Part shown: positions 51,940-63,162 of the stretch, one piece after another
Layout: each line of letters starts with the position of its first letter
Position numbering within the stretch: the stretch's first letter is position 1
Origin: Prosopocoilus inquinatus
Taxonomy: Eukaryota; Arthropoda; Insecta; Coleoptera; Lucanidae
Direction of reading: 5' to 3'
Assembly (NCBI GenBank): GCA_036172665.1
Contig: CM069877.1
Location: 22,345,001-22,409,000 of the forward strand
DNA: 64,000 nucleotides
Notes under the pieces: model-generated
Told to the model about the DNA's origin: nothing
The model's input: the letters and a program-made list of their open reading frames with translations, nothing else
Databases searched by the model: none
Position numbers and translations under genes: made by a program

Positions 51940-52059
51940 TCTATCATGTTATTTGGCGTTTCGATGGACTCCAGGAACTTTGATGTGAGATACGAAGTTT
52001 TAAACGAAACAACACGCTTTGGCGTTGTTCCTGTGATGTATCTAATCGATCCTAACTCA
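51940..52059 (+). repeat. 120-bp monomer (29-bp deletion), instance 1
   Basis: An A unit in which gaagtt is joined directly to ttaaacg, removing 29 bp between two agtt copies. It carries ccaggaac. At 120 bp the unit is a multiple of three, so a frame stays open for 77 codons over two units. Two further instances lie at 58,169 and 61,418. Confidence 0.9.
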
Positions 52060-53400
52060 TCTATCATGTTATTTGGCGTTTCGATGGACTCCAGTAACTT
52101 TGATGTGAGATACGAAGTTCTCGGACGCAGCTGTAGCTGGAAATAGTTTTAAATGAAACAACACGTATTAGCGTTGTTACTGTGATGTATCTAATCGATC
52201 CTTACTCATCTATCATGTTATTTTACGTTTGGATGGACTCCAGTAACTCTGATGTGAGATACAAAGTTTTTGGACGCAGCAGAAGCTGGAAATAGTTTTG
52301 AACGAAACGACACGTATTAGCGTTGTTCCTGTGATGTATCTAATCGATCCTTACTCATCTATCATGTTATTTGGCGTTTCGATGGACTCCAGTAACTTTG
52401 ATGTGAGATACGAAGTTCTCGGACGCAGCAGAAGCTGGAAATAGTTTCAAACGAAACAACACGCATTAGCGTTGTTCCTGTGATGTATCTAATCGATCCT
52501 TACTCATCTATCATGTTATTTGGCGTTTCGATGGACTCCAGTAACTTTGATGTGAGATACGAAGTTCTCGGACGCAGCTGAAGCTAGAAATAGTTTTAAA
52601 CGAAACAACACGCATTAGCGTTGTTCCTGTGCTGTATCTAATCGATCCTTACTTATCTATCAGGTTATTTGACGTTTCGATGGACTCCAGTAACTCTGAT
52701 GTGAGATACGACGTTTTCGGACGCAGCAGAAGCTGGAAATAGTTTTAAACGAAACAACACGTATTAGCGTTGTTCCTGTGATGTATCTAATCGATCCTTA
52801 CTCATCTATCATGTTATTTTACGTTTGGATGGACTCCAGTAACTCTGATGTGAGATACAAAGTTTTTGAACGCAGCAGAAACTGGAAATAGTTTCAAACG
52901 AAACAACACGCATTAGCGTTGTTCCTGTGATGTACCTAATCGATCCTTACTCATCTATCATGTTATTTTATGTTTGGATGGACTCCAGTAACTCTGATGT
53001 GAGATACAAAGTTTTTCGACGCAGCAGAAGCTGGAAATAGTTTTGAACGAAACAACACGCTTTAGCGTTGTTCCTGTGATGTATCTAATCGATCCTAACT
53101 CATCTATCATGTTATTTGGCGTTTCGATGGACTCCAGTAACTTTGATGTGAGATACGAAGTTCTCGGACGCAGCTGAAGCTAGAAATAGTTTTAAACGAA
53201 ACAACACGCATTAGCGTTGTTCCTGTGATGTACCTAATCGATCCTTACTCATCTATCATGTTATTTTATGTTTGGATGGACTCCAGTAACTCTGATGTGA
53301 GATACAAAGTTTTTCGACGCAGCAGAAGCTGGAAATAGTTTTAAATGAAACAACACGTATTAGCGTTGTTCCTGTGATGTATCTAATCGATCCTTACTCA
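52060..53400 (+). repeat. Mixed satellite stretch (A1 B' A2 A3 D B G A3 G)
   Basis: Nine 149-bp monomers. A2 A3 D resembles 26,070-26,516. The G units at 52,954 and 53,252 both carry ttttcgacgc and are separated by an A3, a 298-bp dimer step. Private marks are cgaaacgacac near 52,305 and agaaactgg near 52,876. Confidence 0.7.
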
Positions 53401-55784
53401 TCTATCATGTTATTTTACGTTTGGATGGACTCCAGTAACTCTGATGTGAGATACAAAGTTTTTGGACGCAGCAGAAGCTGGAAATAGTTTTGAACGAAAC
53501 AACACGTATTAGCGTTGTTCCTGTGATGTATCTAATCGATCCTTACTTATCTATCAGGTTATTTGACGTTTCGATGGACTCAAGTAACTCTGATGTGAGA
53601 TACGACGTTTTCGGACGCAGCAGAAGCTGGAAATAGTTTTAAACGAAACAACACGTATTAGCGTTGTTCCTGTGATGTATGTAATCGATCCTTACTAATC
53701 TATCATGTTATTTGACGTTTGGATGGACTCCAGTAACTCTGATGTGAGATACAAAGTTCTCGGACGCAGCAGAAGCTGGAAATAGTTTTAAATGAAACAA
53801 CACGCATTAGCGTTTTTCCTGTGATGTATCTAATCGATCCTTACTCATCTATCATGTTATTTGACGTTTCGATGGACTCTAGTAACTCTGATGTGAGATA
53901 CGAAGTTTTTGGGCGCAGCAGGAGCTGGAAATAGTTTTAAACAAAGCAACACGTATTAGCGTTGTTCCTGTGATGTACCTAATCGATCCTTACTCATCCA
54001 TCATGTTATTTTATGTTTGGATGGACTCCAGTAACTCTGATGTGAGATACAAAGTTTTTGGACGCAGCAGAAGCTGGAAATAGTTTTGAACGAAACATCA
54101 CGTATTAGCGTTATTCCTGTGATGTATCTAATCGATCCTTACTTAGCTACTATGTTATTTGACCTTTCGATGGACTCCAGTAACTTTGATGTGAGATACG
54201 AAGTTCTCGGACGCAGCTGTAGCTGGAAATAGTTTTAAATGAAACAACACGTATTAGCGTTGTTCCTGTGATGTATCTAATCGATCCTTACTCATCTATC
54301 ATGTTATTTGGCGTTTCGATGGACTCCAGTAACTTTGATGTGAGATACGAAGTTCTCGGACGCAGCAGAAGCTGGAAATAGTTTCAAACGAAACAACACG
54401 CATTAGCGTTGTTCCTGTGATGTATCTAATCGATTCTTACTCATCTATCATGTTATTTGGCGTTTCGATGGACTCCAGTAACTTTGATGTGAGATACGAA
54501 GTTTTTGGACGCAGCAGAAGCTGGAAATAGTTTTGAACGAAACAACACGTATTAGCGTTGTTCCTGTGATGTATCTAATCGATCCTTACTTAGCTACTAT
54601 GTTATTTGACGTTTCGATGGACTCTAGTAACTCTATGGTGAGATACGAAATTTTCGGACGCAGCCGAAGCTGGAAATAGTTTTAAACGAAACAACACGCA
54701 TTAGCGTTGTTCCTGTGATGTATCTAATCGATCCTTACTCATCTATCATGTTATTTGGCGTTTCGATGGACTCCAGTAACTTTGATGTGAGATACGAAGT
54801 TCTCGGACGCAGCAGAAGCTGGAAATAGTTTCAAACGAAACAACACGCATTAGCGTTGTTCCTGTGACGTATCTAATCGATTCTTACTCATCTATCATGT
54901 TATTTTACGTTTGGATGGACTCCAGTAACTCTGATGTGAGATACGATGTTTTTGGACGCAGCAGAAGCTGGAAATAGTTTTGAACGAAACAACACGTATT
55001 AGCAGTGTTCCTGTGATGTATCTAATCGATCCTTACTTAGCTACTATGTTATTTGACGTTTCGATGGACTCTAGTAACTCTATGGTGAGATACGAAATTT
55101 TCGGACGCAGCCGAAGCTGGAAATAGTTTTAAACGAAACAGCACGCATTAGCGTTGTTCCTGTGATGTATCTAATCGATCCTTACTCATCTATCATGTTA
55201 TTTGGCGTTTCGATGGACTCCAGTAACTTTGATGTGAGATACGAAGTTCTCGGACGCAGCAGAAGCTGGAAATAGTTTCAAACGAAACAACACGCATTAG
55301 CGTTGTTCCTGTGATGTATCTAATCGATTCTTACTCATCTATCATGTTATTTGGCGTTTCGATGGACTCCAGTAACTTTGATGTGAGATACGAAGTTTTT
55401 GGACGCAGCAGAAGCTGGAAATAGTTTTGAACGAAACAACACGTATTAGCGTTGTTCCTGTGATGTATCTAATCGATCCTTACTCATCTATCATGTTATT
55501 TGGCGTTTCGATGGACTCCAGTAACTTTGATGTGAGATACGAAGTTCTTGGACTCAGCTGAAGCTAGAAATAGGTTTAAACGAAACAACACGCATTAGCG
55601 TTGTTCCTGTGCTGTATCTAATCGATCCTTACTTATCTATCAGGTTATTTGACGTTTCGATGGACTTCAGTAACTCTGATGTGAGATACGACGTTTTCGG
55701 ACGCAGCAGAAGCTGGAAATAGTTTTAAACGAAACAACACGTATTAGCGTTGTTCCTGTGATGTATGTAATCGATCCTTACTCA
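53401..55784 (+). repeat. 16-monomer block ending in the cassette, copy 2
   Basis: B' D E F G plus the 11-monomer cassette, same order and length as 26,815-29,198. Private marks are catccatc near 53,995, gacctttcg near 54,163 and gtgacgtatc near 54,865. Confidence 0.8.
54146..55784 (+). repeat. 11-monomer cassette, copy 4
   Basis: 1,639 bp with the same eleven types. The A2 at 55,189 is preceded by cgaaacagcacgc, and the A4 is followed by taggtttaaacg, which makes a PmeI site at 55,574-55,581. Both marks recur at 58,688 and 59,121, so the fragment at 58,587 was copied from this version. Confidence 0.85.
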
Positions 55785-56082
55785 TCTATCATGTTATTTG
55801 ACGTTTGGATGGACTCCAGTAACTCTGATGTGAGATACAAAGTTCTCGGACGCAGCAGAAGCTGGAAATAGTTTTAAAAGAAACAACACGCATTAGCGTT
55901 GTTCCTGTGCTGTATCTAATCGATCCTTACTTATCTATCAGGTTATTTGACGTTTCGATGGACTTCAGTAACTCTGATGTGAGATACGACGTTTTCGGAC
56001 GCAGCAGGAGCTGGAAATAGTTTTAAACAAAGCAACACGTATTAGCGTTGTTCCTGTGATGTATGTAATCGATCCTTACTCA
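55785..56082 (+). repeat. Satellite linker (E, D/F)
   Basis: E and a D/F hybrid. These two monomers are missing at the matching place near 59,332, where an E/G hybrid replaces them; the offset between copies changes from 3,547 to 3,249 bp, which is 298 bp. Confidence 0.7.
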
Positions 56083-58586
56083 TCTATCATGTTATTTTAT
56101 GTTTGGATGGACTCCAGTAACTCTGATGTGAGATACAAAGTTTTTGGACGCAGCAGAAGCTGGAGATAGTTTTAAACGAAACAACACGCTTTAGCGTTGT
56201 TCCTGTGATGTATCTAATCGATCCTAACTCATCTATCATGTTATTTGGCGTTTCGATGGACTCCAGTAACTTTGATGTGAGATACGAAGTTCTCGGACGC
56301 AGCTGTAGCTGGAAATAGTTTTAAATGAAACAACACGTATTAGCGTTGTTCCTGTGATGTATCTAATCGATCCTTACTCATCTATCATGTTATTTTACGT
56401 TTGGATTTACTCCAGTAACTCTGATGTGAGATACGACGTTTTCGGACGCAGCAGAAGCTGGAAATGGTTTTAAACGAAACAACACGTATTAGCGTTGTTC
56501 CTGTGATGTATGTAATCGATCCTTACTAATCTATCATGTTATTTGACGTTTGGATGGACTCCAGTAACTCTGATGTGAGATACGAAGTTTTTGGGCGCAG
56601 CAGGAGCTGGAAATAGTTTTAAACAAAGCAACACGTATTAGCGTTGTTCCTGTGATGTACCTAATCGATCCTTACTCATCTATCATGTTATTTTATGTTT
56701 GGATGGACTCCAGTAACTCTGATGTGAGATACAAAGTTTTTGGACGCAGCAGAAGCTGGAAATAGTTTTGAACGAAACATCACGTATTAGCGTTATTCCT
56801 GTGATGTATCTAATCGATCCATACTTAGCTACTATGTTATTTGACTTTTCGATGGACTCCAGTAACTCTATGGTGAGATACGAAATTTTCGGACGCAGCA
56901 GAAGATGGAAATAGTTTTAAATGAAACAACACGCATTAGCGTTGTTCCTGTGATGTATCTAATCGATCCTTACTTATCTATCATGTTATTTGATGTTTCG
57001 ATGGACTCTAGTAACTCTGATGTGAGATACGAAGTTTTTGGGCGCAGCAGGAGCTGGAAATAGTTTTAAACAAAGCAACACGTATTAGCGTTGTTCCTGT
57101 GATGTATCTAATCGATCCTTACTCATCTATCATGTTATTTTACGTTTGGATGGACTCCAGTAACTCTGATGTGAGATACAAAGTTTTTGGACGCAGCAGA
57201 AGCTGGAAATAGTTTTGAACGAAACAACACGTATTAGCGTTGTTCCTGTGATGTATCTAATCGATCCTTACTCATCTATCATGTTATTTGGCGTTTCGAT
57301 GGACTCCAGTAACTTTGATGTGAGATACGAAGTTCTCGGACGCAGCTGTAGCTGGAAATAGTTTTAAATGAAACAACACGTATTAGCGTTGTTCCTGTGA
57401 TGTATCTAATCGATCCTTACTCATCTATCATGTTATTTTACGTTTGGATGGACTCCAGTAACTCTGATGTGAGATACAAAGTTTTTGAACGCAGCAGAAG
57501 CTGGAAATAGTTTCAAACGAAACAACACGCATTAGCGTTGTTCCTGTGATGTATCTAATCGATCCTTACTTAGCTACTATGTTATTTGACGTTTCGATGG
57601 ACTCCAGTAACTCTATGGTGAGATACGAAATTTTCGGACGCAGCAGAAGCTGGAATTAGTTTTAAACGAAACAACACGCATTAGCGTTGTTCCTGTGATG
57701 TATCTAATCGATCCTTACTCATCTATCATGTTATTTGGCGTTTCGATGGACTCCAGGAACTTTGATGTGAGATACGAAGTTCTCGGACGCAGCTGTAGCT
57801 GGAAATAGTTTTAAATGAAACAACACGTATTAGCGTTGTTCCTGTGATGTATCTAATCGATCCTTACTCATCTATCATGTTATTTTACGTTTGGATGGAC
57901 TCCAGTAACTCTGATGTGAGATACGAAGTTTTCGGACGCAGCAGAAGCTGGAAATAGTTTCAAACGAAACAACACGCATTAGCGTTGTTCCTGTGATGTA
58001 TCTAATCGATCCTTACTCATCTATCATGTTATTTGGCGTTTCGATGGACTCCAGTAACTTTGATGTGAGATACGAAGTTCTCGGACGCAGCTGAAGCTAG
58101 AAATAGTTTTAAACGAAACAACACGCATTAGCGTTGTTCCTGTGATGTATCTAATCGATCCTTACTCATCTATCATGTTATTTGGCGTTTCGATGGACTC
58201 CAGTAACTTTGATGTGAGATACGAAGTTTTAAACGAAACAACACGCTTTAGCGTTGTTCCTGTGATGTATCTAATCGATCCTAACTCATCTATCATGTTA
58301 TTTGGCGTTTCGATGGACTCCAGTAACTTTGATGTGAGATACGAAGTTCTCGGACGCAGCTGTAGCTGGAAATAGTTTTAAATGAAACAACACGTATTAG
58401 CGTTGTTACTGTGATGTATCTAATCGATCCTTACTCATCTATCATGTTATTTTACGTTTGGATGGACTCCAGTAACTCTGATGTGAGATACAAAGTTTTT
58501 GGACGCAGCAGAAGCTGGAAATAGTTTTGAACGAAACAACACGTATTAGCAGTGTTCCTGTGATGTATCTAATCGATCCTTACTTA
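56083..58586 (+). repeat. 17-monomer block, copy 1 (2,504 bp)
   Basis: G A1 B/D E/F G C F2 B' A1 B C A1 B A3 A(-29) A1 B'. The first eight units match the 9-monomer block with E and F fused (56,530). Markers are ctggagatag near 56,163, gatttactcc at 56,404, gaattag near 57,654, ccaggaac near 57,754, and the 120-bp unit at 58,169. Repeated at 59,332-61,835. Confidence 0.85.
58169..58288 (+). repeat. 120-bp monomer, instance 2
   Basis: The same agtt-to-agtt 29-bp deletion as at 51,940, but with ccagtaac rather than ccaggaac. The next monomer has cctaactcatc, as in the other two instances. Confidence 0.9.
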
Positions 58587-59331
58587 GCTACTATGTTATT
58601 TGACGTTTCGATGGACTCTAGTAACTCTATGGTGAGATACGAAATTTTCGGACGCAGCCGAAGCTGGAAATAGTTTTAAACGAAACAGCACGCATTAGCG
58701 TTGTTCCTGTGATGTATCTAATCGATCCTTACTCATCTATCATGTTATTTGGCGTTTCGATGGACTCCAGTAACTTTGATGTGAGATACGAAGTTCTCGG
58801 ACGCAGCAGAAGCTGGAAATAGTTTCAAACGAAACAACACGCATTAGCGTTGTTCCTGTGATGTATCTAATCGATTCTTACTCATCTATCATGTTATTTG
58901 GCGTTTCGATGGACTCCAGTAACTTTGATGTGAGATACGAAGTTTTTGGACGCAGCAGAAGCTGGAAATAGTTTTGAACGAAACAACACGTATTAGCGTT
59001 GTTCCTGTGATGTATCTAATCGATCCTTACTCATCTATCATGTTATTTGGCGTTTCGATGGACTCCAGTAACTTTGATGTGAGATACGAAGTTCTTGGAC
59101 TCAGCTGAAGCTAGAAATAGGTTTAAACGAAACAACACGCATTAGCGTTGTTCCTGTGCTGTATCTAATCGATCCTTACTTATCTATCAGGTTATTTGAC
59201 GTTTCGATGGACTTCAGTAACTCTGATGTGAGATACGACGTTTTCGGACGCAGCAGAAGCTGGAAATAGTTTTAAACGAAACAACACGTATTAGCGTTGT
59301 TCCTGTGATGTATGTAATCGATCCTTACTCA
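58587..59331 (+). repeat. Five-monomer fragment of the cassette (C A2 A A4 D)
   Basis: 745 bp, the last five cassette units, carrying cgaaacagcacgc and the PmeI site (59,121-59,128) of cassette copy 4. It lies between the two 17-monomer copies, so the full repeat step is 22 monomers, 3,249 bp. Confidence 0.8.
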
Positions 59332-61835
59332 TCTATCATGTTATTTTATGTTTGGATGGACTCCAGTAACTCTGATGTGAGATACAAAGTTTTTGGACGC
59401 AGCAGAAGCTGGAGATAGTTTTAAACGAAACAACACGCTTTAGCGTTGTTCCTGTGATGTATCTAATCGATCCTAACTCATCTATCATGTTATTTGGCGT
59501 TTCGATGGACTCCAGTAACTTTGATGTGAGATACGAAGTTCTCGGACGCAGCTGTAGCTGGAAATAGTTTTAAATGAAACAACACGTATTAGCGTTGTTC
59601 CTGTGATGTATCTAATCGATCCTTACTCATCTATCATGTTATTTTACGTTTGGATTTACTCCAGTAACTCTGATGTGAGATACGACGTTTTCGGACGCAG
59701 CAGAAGCTGGAAATGGTTTTAAACGAAACAACACGTATTAGCGTTGTTCCTGTGATGTATGTAATCGATCCTTACTAATCTATCATGTTATTTGACGTTT
59801 GGATGGACTCCAGTAACTCTGATGTGAGATACGAAGTTTTTGGGCGCAGCAGGAGCTGGAAATAGTTTTAAACAAAGCAACACGTATTAGCGTTGTTCCT
59901 GTGATGTACCTAATCGATCCTTACTCATCTATCATGTTATTTTATGTTTGGATGGACTCCAGTAACTCTGATGTGAGATACAAAGTTTTTGGACGCAGCA
60001 GAAGCTGGAAATAGTTTTGAACGAAACATCACGTATTAGCGTTATTCCTGTGATGTATCTAATCGATCCATACTTAGCTACTATGTTATTTGACTTTTCG
60101 ATGGACTCCAGTAACTCTATGGTGAGATACGAAATTTTCGGACGCAGCAGAAGATGGAAATAGTTTTAAATGAAACAACACGCATTAGCGTTGTTCCTGT
60201 GATGTATCTAATCGATCCTTACTTATCTATCATGTTATTTGATGTTTCGATGGACTCTAGTAACTCTGATGTGAGATACGAAGTTTTTGGGCGCAGCAGG
60301 AGCTGGAAATAGTTTTAAACAAAGCAACACGTATTAGCGTTGTTCCTGTGATGTATCTAATCGATCCTTACTCATCTATCATGTTATTTTACGTTTGGAT
60401 GGACTCCAGTAACTCTGATGTGAGATACAAAGTTTTTGGACGCAGCAGAAGCTGGAAATAGTTTTGAACGAAACAACACGTATTAGCGTTGTTCCTGTGA
60501 TGTATCTAATCGATCCTTACTCATCTATCATGTTATTTGGCGTTTCGATGGACTCCAGTAACTTTGATGTGAGATACGAAGTTCTCGGACGCAGCTGTAG
60601 CTGGAAATAGTTTTAAATGAAACAACACGTATTAGCGTTGTTCCTGTGATGTATCTAATCGATCCTTACTCATCTATCATGTTATTTTACGTTTGGATGG
60701 ACTCCAGTAACTCTGATGTGAGATACAAAGTTTTTGAACGCAGCAGAAGCTGGAAATAGTTTCAAACGAAACAACACGCATTAGCGTTGTTCCTGTGATG
60801 TATCTAATCGATCCTTACTTAGCTACTATGTTATTTGACGTTTCGATGGACTCCAGTAACTCTATGGTGAGATACGAAATTTTCGGACGCAGCAGAAGCT
60901 GGAATTAGTTTTAAACGAAACAACACGCATTAGCGTTGTTCCTGTGATGTATCTAATCGATCCTTACTCATCTATCATGTTATTTGGCGTTTCGATGGAC
61001 TCCAGGAACTTTGATGTGAGATACGAAGTTCTCGGACGCAGCTGTAGCTGGAAATAGTTTTAAATGAAACAACACGTATTAGCGTTGTTCCTGTGATGTA
61101 TCTAATCGATCCTTACTCATCTATCATGTTATTTTACGTTTGGATGGACTCCAGTAACTCTGATGTGAGATACGAAGTTTTCGGACGCAGCAGAAGCTGG
61201 AAATAGTTTCAAACGAAACAACACGCATTAGCGTTGTTCCTGTGATGTATCTAATCGATCCTTACTCATCTATCATGTTATTTGGCGTTTCGATGGACTC
61301 CAGTAACTTTGATGTGAGATACGAAGTTCTCGGACGCAGCTGAAGCTAGAAATAGTTTTAAACGAAACAACACGCATTAGCGTTGTTCCTGTGATGTATC
61401 TAATCGATCCTTACTCATCTATCATGTTATTTGGCGTTTCGATGGACTCCAGTAACTTTGATGTGAGATACGAAGTTTTAAACGAAACAACACGCTTTAG
61501 CGTTGTTCCTGTGATGTATCTAATCGATCCTAACTCATCTATCATGTTATTTGGCGTTTCGATGGACTCCAGTAACTTTGATGTGAGATACGAAGTTCTC
61601 GGACGCAGCTGTAGCTGGAAATAGTTTTAAATGAAACAACACGTATTAGCGTTGTTACTGTGATGTATCTAATCGATCCTTACTCATCTATCATGTTATT
61701 TTACGTTTGGATGGACTCCAGTAACTCTGATGTGAGATACAAAGTTTTTGGACGCAGCAGAAGCTGGAAATAGTTTTGAACGAAACAACACGTATTAGCG
61801 TTGTTCCTGTGATGTATCTAATCGATCCTTACTTA
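59332..61835 (+). repeat. 17-monomer block, copy 2 (2,504 bp)
   Basis: This matches 56,083-58,586 at exactly 3,249 bp, including gatttactcc (59,653), ctggagatag, gaattag, ccaggaac and the 120-bp unit at 61,418. The first unit is an E/G hybrid. No difference was noticed at the other markers checked. Confidence 0.85.
61418..61537 (+). repeat. 120-bp monomer, instance 3
   Basis: Exactly 3,249 bp after instance 2 and carrying the same ccagtaac. It is a copy by block duplication, not a new deletion. Confidence 0.9.
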
Positions 61836-62262
61836 TCTATCAGGTTATTTGACGTTTCGATGGACTCAAGTAACTCTGATGTGAGATACGACGTTTTCGG
61901 ACGCAGCAGAAGCTGGAAATAGTTTTAAACGAAACAACACGTATTAGCGTTGTTCCTGTGATGTATGTAATCGATCCATACTAATCTATCATGTTATTTG
62001 ACGTTTGGATGGACTCCAGTAACTCTGATGTGAGACACAAAGTTCTCGGACGCAGCAGAAGCTGGAAATAGTTTTAAATGAAACAACACGCATTAGCGTT
62101 TTTCCTGTGATGTATCTAATCGATCCTTACTCATCTATCATGTTATTTGACGTTTCGATGGACTCTAGTAACTCTGACGTGAGATACGAAGTTTTTGGGC
62201 GCAGCAGGAGCTGGAAATAGTTTTAAACAAAGCAACACGTATTAGCGTTGTACCTGTGATGT

Positions 62263-62282
62263 ACCTAATCGATCATGTTATT
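62263..62282 (+). repeat. 14-bp deletion junction, instance 5
   Basis: gatcatg at 62,271 with ctgacgtgag upstream and HindIII at 62,343-62,348, the same haplotype as the four earlier instances. Confidence 0.9.
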
Positions 62283-63013
62283 TTATGTTTGGATGGACTC
62301 CAGTAACTCTGATGTGAGATACAAAGTTTTTGGACGCAGCAGAAGCTTTAAATAGTTTTGAACGAAACATCACGTATTAGCGTTATTCCTGTGATGTATC
62401 TAATCGATCCTTACTTAGCTACTATGTTATTTGACGTTTCGATGGACTCCAGTAACTTTGATGTGAGATACGAAGTTCTCGGACGCAGCTGTAGCTGGAA
62501 ATAGTTTTAAATGAAACAACACGTATTAGCGTTGTTCCTGTGATGTATCTAATCGATCCTTGCTCATCTATCATGTTATTTTACGTTTGGATGGACTCCA
62601 GTAACTCTGATGTGAGATACGATGTTTTTGGACGCAGCAGAAGCTGGAAATAGTTTTGAACGAAACAACACGTATTAGCAGTGTTCCTGTGATGTATCTA
62701 ATCGATCCTTACTTAGCTACTATGTTATTTGACGTTTCGATGGACTCTAGAAACTCTATGGTGAGATACGAAATTTTCGGACGCAGCCGAAGCTGGAAAT
62801 AGTTTTAAACGAAACAATACGCATTAGCGTTGTTCCTGTGATGTATCTAATCGATCCTTACTCATCTATCATGTTATTTGACGTTTGGATGGACTCCAGT
62901 AACTCTGATGTGAGATACAAAGTTCTCGGATGCAGCAGAAGCTGGAAATAGTTTTAAATGAAACAACACGCATTAGCGTTGTTCCTGTGATGTATCTAAT
63001 CGATCCTTACTTA

Positions 63014-63162
63014 TCTATCATGTTATTTGATGTTTCGATGGACTCTAGTAACTCTGATGTGAGATACAAAGTTTTTGGAAGCAGCAGAAGCTGGAAATAG
63101 TTTTGAACGAAACAACACGTATTAGCGTTATTCCTGTGATGTATCTAATCGATCCTTACTTA
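63014..63162 (+). repeat. Hybrid F2/B' monomer
   Basis: The left part is F2 (gatgtttcg, actctagtaac) and the right part B' (acaaagtttttgg, then ttttgaacg). The sister blocks have two full monomers here. It also has ggaagcagc where others read ggacgcagc. Confidence 0.75.

Noticed and set aside
51913..52146. Open frame of 77 codons, repeated at 58,142-58,375 and 61,391-61,624
   Set aside because: Three near-identical copies might suggest a gene family, but each spans a 120-bp unit (40 codons exactly) and the following monomer. The copies arise by block duplication of the satellite.
55574..55581. PmeI site GTTTAAAC, also at 59,121
   Set aside because: Created by one T to G change in an A/T tract and copied by duplication; useful as a marker but not a functional element.
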